Shown here: positions 1 through 7,551 of the stretch, piece by piece | Layout: every line of letters begins with the position of its first letter | Numbering within the stretch: the stretch's first letter is position 1 | Assembly: GCF_021654795.1 (NCBI RefSeq) | Contig: NZ_AP025344.1 | Span: 1,543,501 to 1,607,500, forward strand | DNA length: 64,000 nucleotides | Reading direction: 5' to 3' | DNA from: Paenibacillus dendritiformis | GTDB lineage: Bacteria > Bacillota > Bacilli > Paenibacillales > Paenibacillaceae | The notes under the pieces: model-generated | Database searches by the model: none | What the model was told of the DNA's origin: nothing | The model's input: only the letters and a program-made list of their open reading frames with translations | Program-made: the position numbers and the translations under genes

Positions 1-2
1 CG

Positions 3-176
3 AAGCCTGAAACTGTCATTGATCTTACTGGTTATGCTGCAAGTGCATTCAAAGTGGTTTTCCGAAAGCCAAATAGTTTCAGAAATATTGATTTGTACAT
101 TAAATATGGCGACACCATTACGCAAGTCGAGTTGGCAGACGATCTAAACTTCATCGTGTTTTCTCCAGAAAATTAA
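3..176 (+). CDS. C-terminal end of an unknown protein (partial)
   Basis: An open frame enters from the left edge and ends at TAA 174-176, giving 57 residues. The visible part is mixed beta-like sequence with no motif I recognise. It is followed within 15 bases by a strong hairpin terminator, which supports it being the true end of a transcribed gene. It belongs to the element. The rest of the gene, and so its family, cannot be judged from here. Confidence 0.6.
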   Translation, partial: KPETVIDLTGYAASAFKVVFRKPNSFRNIDLYIKYGDTITQVELADDLNFIVFSPEN

Positions 177-190
177 GTACAATAATACAG

Positions 191-218
191 AAACACCTCG
201 TTAAGCGCGAGGTGTTTT
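191..218 (+). terminator. Rho-independent terminator after the left-edge gene
   Basis: A perfect stem AAACACCTCG / CGAGGTGTTT with a seven-base loop runs into a T-rich tract. The symmetry of the stem could also stop transcription on the other strand. Confidence 0.8.
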
Positions 219-446
219 CTTCTGTTCAGGGGTATTTATCCCGCCGCGCGAAGGTTTTCGAGAATTTTTGAGTTAACATCGTCCGACCGATGTTCTTATG
301 TTCGTTAAACACAAAGCAGTGATAATTAGCTTGTTAATCGGGTTTTCAAATTTATCTAAGCAACATTTTTATAGCTCGTTCTCAACCAGTAACGGTTTCA
401 TGAGCTGTGAGGGGATAAATCTTATTAACAACAAGAGGAAAGGGTG

Positions 447-1367
447 ATGAAAATGAAGCTCACTTGGAATGAAAAAAGCACCTTAACCAAGACAAAGGAC
501 GAAACGCAAACTCCACAATCCAATACAATTGACGACCTGCACTTCTCATTCTTCTCCATTGACGAAAGCGAGATCAATGCTGGCATCGGGGTAAGTATCG
601 ATCCGAGCCATAATTTTGACCAGCCGATGCCTGACATGGCTTCCCTAACTGAGGAAGCCGCTTTAGCCGAAGCAGCCGAAGTCGATGATGCTGTACCGAC
701 TTTGGAAAGCGATACTTCCGAACATCAGACCGATGCACCTGACACTCCCGCGGCAAAGCCGGAGGAAACCTCATCCGGACTGATTATTCATTCTGACGAA
801 TCAATAGATTCAGAATCCAGTCAGCCTGAACCTAATAATATTGTCGAGAAGAGCGCTAAGCTTTTCGCTGAAGCACGAAAAGCTATGGATACTATTCAAA
901 TTGATCCAACAGTACTTGAACCCAAGTCTGTTACTCCAGCACAAGACTCGCTTTATATCGAAGCCGATGTCGACACGATAATGTTTCCTAATGAACAGTT
1001 TGTAGATGAGTATCAAGCTAAGAGCATTCCTGTCATAGAGAAAATTGTTGAAGTTCAGAGACCTATCGATGCAAACAAGATAACAGCGACTCATACTCAA
1101 GGCACTAAACCGGTAAACCGTTTATATCGGTTTTTGCATAATGGGGTCAAGGAGATAATCAGTAAGATCGTAACAGCAATAAAGATTATATTGGTTAGTA
1201 TCGTGCTTATCTCAATAGTGTCAGTTTTTTATGTACATTATGTTGATCCGAGTATACCAGTAACCGAAATTCCAATGCAGTCTTACACTACAGTCAAAGA
1301 GTTGATAATCGCTATATACAAAGACATCTTAGAGTTTGTCAATGAGGTAAAAAGCAGTAAATCATAG
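447..1367 (+). CDS. Acidic single-pass membrane protein of unknown function
   Basis: I do not recognise this family. The first two thirds are rich in Glu, Asp, Ser, Pro and Thr and look disordered. A short basic stretch is followed by one strongly hydrophobic segment about 60-80 residues before the end (Ile/Val-rich, starting near AIKIILVSIVL), then a short tail. This suggests a large flexible acidic cytoplasmic region anchored by one C-terminal helix. The start is uncertain: GTG 444, ATG 447 and ATG 453 all follow the AGAGGAAAGG ribosome site, and I chose ATG 447. It stands alone between two terminators, so it is probably monocistronic cargo of the element. Confidence 0.65.
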   Translation: MKMKLTWNEKSTLTKTKDETQTPQSNTIDDLHFSFFSIDESEINAGIGVSIDPSHNFDQPMPDMASLTEEAALAEAAEVDDAVPTLESDTSEHQTDAPDTPAAKPEETSSGLIIHSDESIDSESSQPEPNNIVEKSAKLFAEARKAMDTIQIDPTVLEPKSVTPAQDSLYIEADVDTIMFPNEQFVDEYQAKSIPVIEKIVEVQRPIDANKITATHTQGTKPVNRLYRFLHNGVKEIISKIVTAIKIILVSIVLISIVSVFYVHYVDPSIPVTEIPMQSYTTVKELIIAIYKDILEFVNEVKSSKS

Positions 1368-1393
1368 CATAGAATAAATTCCACCCCATCCCT

Positions 1394-1440
1394 CCACCCC
1401 AAGCTCTAGATTTGGGAAAGGGTTTGGGGCGTTTCTTTTA
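1394..1440 (+). terminator. Probable terminator after the acidic membrane protein gene
   Basis: CACCCCAA pairs with TTTGGGG across a loop of roughly 20 bases and is followed by TTTCTTTTA. The loop is long, so this is weaker than the other terminators here. Confidence 0.5.
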
Positions 1441-1662
1441 CATTCTACTGACTGGGATTTATAAAAGATGCAAGTAAGTTACACATACCGAACACAACTT
1501 TATAAAATTCCGAAGGTTGTTTTATAAAAACTAAGCTGAAAGTCGCTTATCCCTTCTTTCGTATGTAGAATCTAGTCGAATTAAAGAAGGGGTTCGAACT
1601 GGAAGTGGAGAATATTTACTTTTAGAGGATCAATGAAAAGCAATTCAGAAAAGAGTGATTAA

Positions 1663-2289
1663 ATGACGAAGAAAAATGACCCCCTTGATGAGAATAGCTC
1701 AAAGCAGCTTGCTGATATATTTAATGATTTGTTTGGAGACAGTGATCCGTTCCCTGTGTTGAAGAGGGAATACAAACCGCTCCCGTTGAAGAAAAAAGGC
1801 GATATTGAGTATGAAGTCAGGTGGCACACGACTGATTTAGAAAAGGATGGACATAAGGTCATCCATGTAGCCCAGAACCGATTCGGGGAAAGTGTCATGA
1901 TCTACCGCTTAATGTATGGTGACGGTATGGATGATGTAAACATTCATATTAAGGTGAAGGTCATATCCAAAGATGGGGTAAAAGCTCCAGACTCGAACGT
2001 CCACGTACATGTTGAGAACAAACATATGGATATCGCGGATATAAAGATTGAAGGAGAACGGGTTAACAGAGGTTACGGCTCGATCATGATGGAAGGGCTA
2101 ATGAAGATTGTCCATGAAATGCAAATCAAAGTTATTACAGGATGGATTTCCTCTGTAGATTGGGATCACATAGACAGATCGGAACATTTCTACAGAAAAC
2201 ACGGTTTCGACTGCCAACTCGATCATGAGAATAAGCGAGGTACCATTCTTTGGGTAAATAACGAGCTTGTAAATGGCGAGATTAATTAA
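1663..2289 (+). CDS. GNAT-like N-acetyltransferase domain protein
   Basis: The C-terminal half has the pattern of the GNAT fold: a strand, then the acetyl-CoA loop and helix RGYGSIMMEGL (near residue 142), a following strand, and a terminal helix-strand with FYRKHGF that resembles the usual F-Y-x-x-x-G-F end of GNAT enzymes. The N-terminal 100 residues are unlike standard GNATs and may hold a target-binding region. The substrate cannot be told. The gene lies 26 bases before the protease gene and may share its transcript. The ribosome-binding site before ATG 1663 is weak. A protein- or small-molecule-modifying role in a defence or addiction context is possible but unproven. Confidence 0.65.
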   Translation: MTKKNDPLDENSSKQLADIFNDLFGDSDPFPVLKREYKPLPLKKKGDIEYEVRWHTTDLEKDGHKVIHVAQNRFGESVMIYRLMYGDGMDDVNIHIKVKVISKDGVKAPDSNVHVHVENKHMDIADIKIEGERVNRGYGSIMMEGLMKIVHEMQIKVITGWISSVDWDHIDRSEHFYRKHGFDCQLDHENKRGTILWVNNELVNGEIN

Positions 2290-2315
2290 GCTATAACGAG
2301 AAGGAGCACTACAGG

Positions 2316-3092
2316 ATGGATGAGATAATAGAGCATGCTGAGCTATTGCAGAAAACAGTAGAGTTTAAGGAATGGTCGGGACCGATTCTCACTCGCGTAT
2401 TCAATAAGACTGGTGTTCCAGGATTCGAACTTGGTTCTTTAGGATCAGCGGGCTTTCTTAAATACAAAGACAGATATTTTTTGGTTACTGCAAGTCATGT
2501 ATTAAGTTTAGTGTCGGAAGAAAAAAGGCTGACGGATGTTGTAATCCCCTATCAGTATGGAACTGAAACGAAGAATCTTACGCTTATTAAGCATGTGGAT
2601 GATAAAGACAGCGATATTGCAGTAATCGAGATAGATCCCCAATCGGCTAGGTTAATGGAACAAGAAAATAGAAAATGTTTTTTAGACCATACATTAATTG
2701 ATGAAGATCCACTTGGTTATTTTGACAAAATCTCAAATGTTGTTTTTCTACACGGTATTACTGGTGAAGAAACGAATATAAACCATGAAAATTTCATTGT
2801 CGAAATGGAAACGACTCCTTATACAACTTATATTGAACGGGTCGATGATGCATCTAAAAGGATTGTGCTATTGGCGAGTACGGATGGAATAAACGAATTT
2901 GGTCAACACGGTCATAAATTGCCCGCTTTCAATGGAATGAGCGGCTCCTTTGCATATTCTTACAGGCGTGATGATATTGCGAATCCGTTCAGACTTCTCG
3001 GTATTTTGGCAAATGGAAATAAGGAAGCAGGATTCTTATGGGTAATTCCGTTTAACGAAGTAACTGAGTTAATTGAAAAGGAGTTCTTCTAG
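2316..3092 (+). CDS. Trypsin-like serine protease
   Basis: The chymotrypsin-fold triad is visible: His61 in VTASHV, Asp100 in DSDIAVIEI and Ser209 in the GMSGS nucleophile loop. There is no signal peptide, so it should act in the cytoplasm, unlike secreted HtrA or trypsin enzymes. No PDZ domain is present. Cytosolic trypsin-like peptidases of this size occur as effectors or processing enzymes in several bacterial defence systems; that role here is inferred from the neighbourhood. A clear ribosome site (AGAAGGAGC) precedes ATG 2316. The next gene starts shortly downstream, so the two probably work together. Confidence 0.8.
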   Translation: MDEIIEHAELLQKTVEFKEWSGPILTRVFNKTGVPGFELGSLGSAGFLKYKDRYFLVTASHVLSLVSEEKRLTDVVIPYQYGTETKNLTLIKHVDDKDSDIAVIEIDPQSARLMEQENRKCFLDHTLIDEDPLGYFDKISNVVFLHGITGEETNINHENFIVEMETTPYTTYIERVDDASKRIVLLASTDGINEFGQHGHKLPAFNGMSGSFAYSYRRDDIANPFRLLGILANGNKEAGFLWVIPFNEVTELIEKEFF

Positions 3093-3177
3093 GTTATTTT
3101 CCCTCCCTCTCAATAACTATGAACGGAGTAGAAGCTTAATCCAAATCATGTTAGGATTGTTGTGGAGGGTGATAGCT

Positions 3178-3933
3178 GTGAGTGATGAAGCGAATCGGTT
3201 ATTGCAAGTTGTAAGTGAACTAATAGTAATAAATGAAGTGAATTCAAAGTTAATACAGCAGAAAATAGACAGCAAACAGAATATGAAATGTAAGAGATTG
3301 TCCTTTAGCCGCGCGTTATATGATGGGGTTTTAAAAAGTACTTCCCATATTCTAAATGCTCTCTTGCAAGCTGAATCGGACTTATATTCAATTAAAAGAT
3401 ATTACTTGAAACCATTGCTCGAAGATTTTGTTAACCTGTACAACATAGAGAAATTTGGATTGGATTATGTCCGAGCGATGCAGGTACATTTCATGTCTGA
3501 GGATTACGATATTGATTCGAGATACAGGGATGATTATGCTCAGTTAGGGGTAAGTTTCAATAAAAGTAAGGAAGAAAGTAAAAAGCATGTTCTCAAGAAG
3601 ATGAATGACCATTTCGATGAGCTTCCTTCGAATCTGAAAGATAAGTTTCATAAAGGTAAAGCAGACTACCAAAAGAACTTGTCAGTAAGTAATCGTATAA
3701 CTCTTGCCGATGTGCCTAAGTATAATAACCTTTCTATAAAAGCATTTTACGATTACGCGAATGTGCATCATCACTTTGATCTTCGGTTTGACTGGCTTGC
3801 AGAAGAAGATGATACGAAATTCAAGGAAACGCTTTTGATAAAGTTAGAAGAGTACATTACGAAAAGCGCTCAGATCTTTCATGGATTATTCAAAATCAAA
3901 CCTCAGAAGGAATCTTCGGAAGACAAGGGATAA
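3178..3933 (+). CDS. Helical protein of unknown function, protease partner
   Basis: This is a 251-residue, mostly helical and charged protein with no clear catalytic motif. A possible relation to the DUF5677-type helical family is only an impression. I chose GTG 3178 because TGGAGGG sits at the right distance upstream; an upstream in-frame start overlapping the protease gene has no ribosome site and gives an unlikely leader. The gene lies about 85 bases after the trypsin-like protease and is closed by a terminator, so the pair forms one unit. It could be a substrate, inhibitor or sensor for the protease, which is inference. Confidence 0.6.
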   Translation: MSDEANRLLQVVSELIVINEVNSKLIQQKIDSKQNMKCKRLSFSRALYDGVLKSTSHILNALLQAESDLYSIKRYYLKPLLEDFVNLYNIEKFGLDYVRAMQVHFMSEDYDIDSRYRDDYAQLGVSFNKSKEESKKHVLKKMNDHFDELPSNLKDKFHKGKADYQKNLSVSNRITLADVPKYNNLSIKAFYDYANVHHHFDLRFDWLAEEDDTKFKETLLIKLEEYITKSAQIFHGLFKIKPQKESSEDKG

Positions 3934-3934
3934 T

Positions 3935-3980
3935 AAAAGGCAGTATAGAACTCTTTAATGGGATCTATATTGCTTATTTA
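3935..3980 (+). terminator. Terminator of the protease unit (GCAGTATAGA stem family)
   Basis: GGCAGTATAGA pairs imperfectly with TCTATATTGCT and runs into TTATTTATT. The stem resembles the terminators at 5375 and 7042. Confidence 0.6.
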
Positions 3981-4086
3981 TTATCAGGCATCAATTTTTA
4001 GAGCAAGATTAACACAGTCATAATGTAAAGATTCCCGGCATATACATAGGTAGGTTAGAACAATCAAACATAAAGGAAGAGGATAC

Positions 4087-5067
4087 ATGAGGATTCTGAA
4101 TAACATTGATTCCAGACATTTTGATGAGCTAAAGCGGCTTGTAGATGGAACGGACGAGCTACATATTGTCAGTCCGTTTCTGATGGAATCATTTGATGTT
4201 TTCTTTGATGAGATTATCGCTTCTTCAGAGGTGAAGCGAGTTGTACTAGTAACTACTTTAAAGGACAATGATCCTGACCTGCTAAAAAAGGTAGATTCTT
4301 TGCATTCATTTCTTTTTAATTGTGTTACCCATTCCGTTGCTTTTCGAGTTCATGTAGACAATAAGTTACATGGGAAAATTTATATAGCACGAAAGAATGG
4401 AATTCCTGTGAGGGGTATCATCACTTCTGCAAACTTTACAGATAGTGGTCTAAACAAAAATCATGAGTGGGGCGTACTAATTGAGGATCAAGAATCGTTG
4501 AAGAAGGTTATTACCGATATCGGCAATGTAAGCAGCCACGCTCTTACTCACGAGGAGCTTCAAGGCATCATCGAAAAGATTGACAACTATACTAAAAATG
4601 TAACAGCTCAGCAGAAAACAAAGATTGATCTTGAAGTGGGTCATCTCTTTAAGAAGAAAACAATAGAACTTAAATTAGATGTTCGGTACTTCATAAAACC
4701 AGTAGGCTACTCCGACCGACCGTTCGCAACAACAAGGAAACTGAACAGCGATATTGAAAAGATGCATTTTGCTCGAAGACCTAATCCTGTCCGAATCGGA
4801 GACATCTTAATATGTTATGGGGTTGGCACAACGAAGCTCTTAGGTTATTTTGAGGTGATCAGCAATCCTTACATTTGGGATAGCACAAGCAGATGGTCAT
4901 GGGAGTTAGAAGCAAAGAATTTATGTCCAGATTACAGTGAGTCGTGGGTAACATTTGATAATACGACATCCAGTGTCGTAGCATCGTATGACCATGTTTA
5001 TCCTGTAACCATGTTGGCGGAAGTACACTTAGAGCATTGCAACGTGGGTCAGACAGAATACAACTGA
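4087..5067 (+). CDS. PLD-family nuclease fused to a PUA/EVE-like domain, C-terminus probably frameshifted
   Basis: The N-terminal half has the restriction-type phospholipase D signature: His95-x-Lys97 (LHGKIYIA), then SANFTDSGL and Glu127 in NHEWGV. The C-terminal half (about residues 195-300) has the look of a PUA/EVE-like domain, a fold that can read modified bases. PLD nucleases with such readers are known among modification-dependent restriction enzymes; that role is inferred here. The annotated frame ends at 5067 with an odd tail. The -1 frame, entered at 5019, continues with coherent sequence (LQRGSDRIQLTDAF) to TGA 5136-5138. That stop overlaps the next ATG as ATGA. I therefore think a one-base loss near 5018 truncates the protein. 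Confidence 0.75.
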   Translation: MRILNNIDSRHFDELKRLVDGTDELHIVSPFLMESFDVFFDEIIASSEVKRVVLVTTLKDNDPDLLKKVDSLHSFLFNCVTHSVAFRVHVDNKLHGKIYIARKNGIPVRGIITSANFTDSGLNKNHEWGVLIEDQESLKKVITDIGNVSSHALTHEELQGIIEKIDNYTKNVTAQQKTKIDLEVGHLFKKKTIELKLDVRYFIKPVGYSDRPFATTRKLNSDIEKMHFARRPNPVRIGDILICYGVGTTKLLGYFEVISNPYIWDSTSRWSWELEAKNLCPDYSESWVTFDNTTSSVVASYDHVYPVTMLAEVHLEHCNVGQTEYN

Positions 5068-5134
5068 CCGATGCATTTGCTAAGCATGCCATAGAATTAA
5101 TCGAAGGAAGTGTAAAATCAAAGAAGGTGAGTAG

Positions 5135-5365
5135 ATGAAAGCCTGGGCAAATATCGACTTTCCATTCAAAACGTACACCGTGCACCTTGACCATGATTTA
5201 TGTCAGTATGTCACGGAAATGAAGCAAAGAACCGAGCTTGGATGGAAGAAACAGCAGGGGACAGGAAACTGGAAGCTGTTTCGGTCGAAAGAGGAAGCCC
5301 TAGACATTTACGATATTAGCTACAAGGAAAAGCTAACCTTAATCGAGTGTAGTAACTGTAGGTAA
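5135..5365 (+). CDS. Small protein of unknown function coupled to the PLD gene
   Basis: A 76-residue protein with a good ribosome site (AAGGTGAG) before ATG 5135. It contains many aromatic and charged residues and a C-terminal CSNC. I recognise no family. Its start codon overlaps the stop of the alternate frame that appears to be the original end of the PLD gene, so it was probably translated by coupling and may be an accessory or antitoxin-like partner. A strong terminator follows directly. Confidence 0.6.
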   Translation: MKAWANIDFPFKTYTVHLDHDLCQYVTEMKQRTELGWKKQQGTGNWKLFRSKEEALDIYDISYKEKLTLIECSNCR

Positions 5366-5374
5366 AGTAGTTGG

Positions 5375-5420
5375 AAAAGCAGTACAGAATTCGCATGTCG
5401 AGCTCTGTACTGCTTTTTCT
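5375..5420 (+). terminator. Strong terminator of the PLD unit
   Basis: AAAAGCAGTACAGA pairs with TCTGTACTGCTTTT, followed by TTCTTATT. It belongs to the same stem family as those at 3935 and 7042. Confidence 0.85.
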
Positions 5421-5523
5421 TATTCTCGGAGATGATTCTGATTTAGCAGTTACTAAATCATCAAGCCTATAAATACAGGACATTACTGTCCTCCAAATCT
5501 TGGAGTAAGGAAGGATGATAACC

Positions 5524-5931
5524 ATGAAGTTCCTCATGGGCGTAGAAAAGAGCTATAAGCATTACAAGCGATTATTACATTCAAAAGGTATCAATCGACG
5601 AACGAAGATGATCCTCAGTGAGAAGCACAATGCCCTTCGACAGATTATCATATTCCTGTACGGAGATTTCTTAGATAACACTACAATTCATAATCAGAGG
5701 TGCGTGGAGATTTTCCAAATGAACAAATTCAGTATTCTTGAATCGGCACTCGATCTTAACTTGCAAGAACACACTTTGAGGCAGATTCTAACCAATGTTG
5801 ATTTACAGATGATGGTGGTTATCGGTAAAAGCACACTTGATAAAATCAACGGGGCTAGGACTGTTTGGGATATTCGTAAAGCCATGAGGGGCTTCAATAA
5901 AGTATTAAATCGGTTTCGTTATTCTGCTTAA
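5524..5931 (+). CDS. Small HTH-like protein, paralogue 1
   Basis: A 135-residue, mostly helical protein. ATG 5524 is preferred over ATG 5515, which abuts the AAGGAAGG ribosome site. It shares with the product of 6085-6495 an MKFL start, a KHNALRQI/KFNALRFI segment, a helix-turn-helix-like stretch (LESALDLNLQEHTLRQIL) and a C-terminal NGARTVWDIRKAM/NRAKTIRGVQSAL segment. The order resembles a small sigma-like or DNA-binding protein, but no family is recognised. The tandem pair indicates a local duplication. A regulatory role is an inference from the HTH-like part. Confidence 0.6.
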   Translation: MKFLMGVEKSYKHYKRLLHSKGINRRTKMILSEKHNALRQIIIFLYGDFLDNTTIHNQRCVEIFQMNKFSILESALDLNLQEHTLRQILTNVDLQMMVVIGKSTLDKINGARTVWDIRKAMRGFNKVLNRFRYSA

Positions 5932-6084
5932 ATTGTTCTAGTAAGTGTATTTTCAATCATGATATTTATCCAAATTTGGCAGTTGCTACGACATCAATCT
6001 TATATAAGTAGTCGATGCCCTTTTGTTGCGTCATTTGGGGTTCGATCTACAATCACAATATATCCGAAGAAAGGATTTGATCGA

Positions 6085-6495
6085 ATGAAGTTCTTATCGA
6101 GACTTGAGAGTAATTATATTCGCTACTCGGATTTGATGAGTTCAAGTGAGACTGATCCGATGTTGAGACCACTTATTACGGAAAAGTTCAATGCCTTAAG
6201 ATTTATTGCGTTCTTTATGGTTAATGAGTTTACAAGTCGCTTGTCTAGTCAATATCAGCTTTGCGTAAAAAGCTATATTTCAAACAAGCGTAACCTTAAA
6301 GCTGCAGCGGCTCAGCTAAACATTTCAGAAGAACAATTAAGAAGTGCCCTAACTGAAGTCGATAATAAGATGCGAGTCTTTGTAGGTGAGAGGACGATTG
6401 AAAATATCAATAGAGCGAAAACGATTCGGGGTGTCCAAAGTGCGCTGAGTCACTTCCATAATAATTGGAAAGGCTTCTTGGCTCAAAGTTCCTGA
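6085..6495 (+). CDS. Small HTH-like protein, paralogue 2
   Basis: A 136-residue paralogue of the preceding gene with matching ends and a clearer HTH-like middle (AAAAQLNISEEQLRSAL, about residues 75-91). ATG 6085 follows AAGAAAGGA at a normal distance; in-frame codons further upstream (from 5959) give a leader unlike paralogue 1. Divergence between the two copies is high, so the duplication is old or each copy came separately. Possible roles are regulation of neighbouring element genes or binding of an attachment region; neither can be decided from sequence. Confidence 0.6.
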   Translation: MKFLSRLESNYIRYSDLMSSSETDPMLRPLITEKFNALRFIAFFMVNEFTSRLSSQYQLCVKSYISNKRNLKAAAAQLNISEEQLRSALTEVDNKMRVFVGERTIENINRAKTIRGVQSALSHFHNNWKGFLAQSS

Positions 6496-6817
6496 TCTCG
6501 ACGTAGCCTTGTAGAAATTATTATTAAAAATTGTAAGTCTTCCCTACGAGGCTCACAAATCGATTTTCTTGTACGGGTGGCTTTGGTATCGCAATTAAAT
6601 CGATTACAAGGCGTTTAATTCTATTTGGGGGTAAGGCTTATCGCTTTTTGCTATTGTTATTCGTTCGGGTTCGGCTTCGATTACATTACAATAGAAGGAA
6701 CGCGATTAAAATTTCGGTTTGGGCGCTGTCGGCTTTTTATGTTGGTAATAATCAGCGAATCATGCTATATTACCAAACAAATTTCTATTGTATGAATCGA
6801 TGCAAAGGATGATCGCA
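6496..6817. other. Non-coding stretch with one long imperfect hairpin
   Basis: No credible gene is seen. AGCCTTGTAG (6509) can pair with CTACGAGGCT (6545), and AAATCGATT occurs twice about 40 bases apart. A GGGGTAW copy is at 6628. The stretch might carry the promoter of the small downstream gene, but no clear -35/-10 pair stands out. Confidence 0.4.
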
Positions 6818-7024
6818 GTGGACTTGAAGCGAAGAGTAGCTTTGTTCTACGGGCTTCGGTGGGAACCGTACCGAGAGACGTGTCTAAGGATAATAAACGA
6901 GAAAAATATATTGATGGATATTGATGTGAACCATGCGGTTCGCACACTTAAGCGAAGCGATCTCGATGATATTGAACTTTCATTACTTGAGTTAATCGAG
7001 GAATTTGAAAAGAATCAGTGTTAA
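6818..7024 (+). CDS. Small charged protein of unknown function
   Basis: A 68-residue protein from GTG 6818, chosen because AAAGGA ends eight bases upstream; a longer TTG start at 6788 has no ribosome site. The C-terminal half is acidic and leucine-rich (DDIELSLLELIEEF) and likely helical. No family recognised. It is followed by a strong terminator, which supports expression. It stands directly before the structured non-coding region of the tyrosine recombinase. Confidence 0.5.
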   Translation: MDLKRRVALFYGLRWEPYRETCLRIINEKNILMDIDVNHAVRTLKRSDLDDIELSLLELIEEFEKNQC

Positions 7025-7041
7025 ATATCATATGGGTTGGA

Positions 7042-7090
7042 AAAAGGCAGTATAGGACTCGTTCATCGAGTTTTATACTGCCTTTCTTTT
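7042..7090 (+). terminator. Strong terminator (GCAGTATAGA stem family)
   Basis: AAAGGCAGTATA pairs with TATACTGCCTTT, with an inner ACTCG / CGAGT stem, then TCTTTTAT. The third member of the related terminator stems at 3935 and 5375. Confidence 0.85.
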
Positions 7091-7415
7091 ATAGCTCGTA
7101 AAAATAGTTGCTGGAATGTTCGAGGGCAAGTCCAAATTTAGCATCGGTATCTAGATTAACTATATAGAAGTAACGGATACGCTATTGCTTTTTGGTCGCC
7201 TAATCCCAAGGATTTCCCTTCAGGGGTATAGCTCCCCAAAGTGTCTTTCTTCTATATAAGAAGAAGCGATTCGTTCTTCGTTCCCAAGGTCGTGCCAATA
7301 GTTATCAGGATCGTCTTAAAAGAACACATTTCCTTCTTTTAATCGTCTGCCGCGCTAATGGTTCCATTCATGTGTCGCCCGTATGATTAATTCCGAGCAA
7401 AAAGGGGGACTGCAC

Positions 7416-7449
7416 AACTCGTCATACAATACCCATTATGTGACGAGTT
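7416..7449. repeat. loxP-like 13-8-13 inverted repeat, candidate tyrosine recombinase core site
   Basis: Arms AACTCGTCATACA and TATGTGACGAGTT match at 11 of 13 positions when inverted and surround the 8-base spacer ATACCCAT. The 34-bp layout is that of loxP and similar core sites. It lies 100 bases before the gene of an intact tyrosine recombinase. Function is inferred from architecture and position. Confidence 0.55.
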
Positions 7450-7488
7450 CGTAAAAATCGGTTGCTGTTTCGGCTCAAAAATCCTATT

Positions 7489-7531
7489 AATTCGTCGTAC
7501 ATTACCTTTTCTAAACTCGTCGTATAAGACG
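7489..7531 (+). repeat. Two direct half-sites of the recombinase arm sequence
   Basis: AATTCGTCGTACATTACC (7489) and AACTCGTCGTATAAGACG (7514) repeat the left arm of the 7416 site in the same orientation, 25 bases apart. They could bind the recombinase as accessory sites or act as its autoregulatory operator, being just upstream of its start codon. Confidence 0.5.
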
Positions 7532-7551
7532 CTTCAAGGGGGTGAAAGCCT

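Larger units (their letters stand above)
7091..7551. other. Structured non-coding region upstream of the tyrosine recombinase
   Basis: No coding sequence is supported in 460 bases. Several paired structures are visible: TATATAGAAG (7162) with CTTCTATATA (7248); GAAGAAGCGATTCGTTCTTC near 7261; and TTAAAAGAA / TTCTTTTAA (7316-7342), flanked on both sides by TCGTC. A 21-base imperfect direct repeat, starting AGCTCGTAAAAAT near 7093 and AGTTCGTAAAAAT near 7447, encloses most of it. The loxP-like site and half-sites lie at its right end. It may be an attachment or regulatory region, or encode a structured RNA. Confidence 0.5.
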
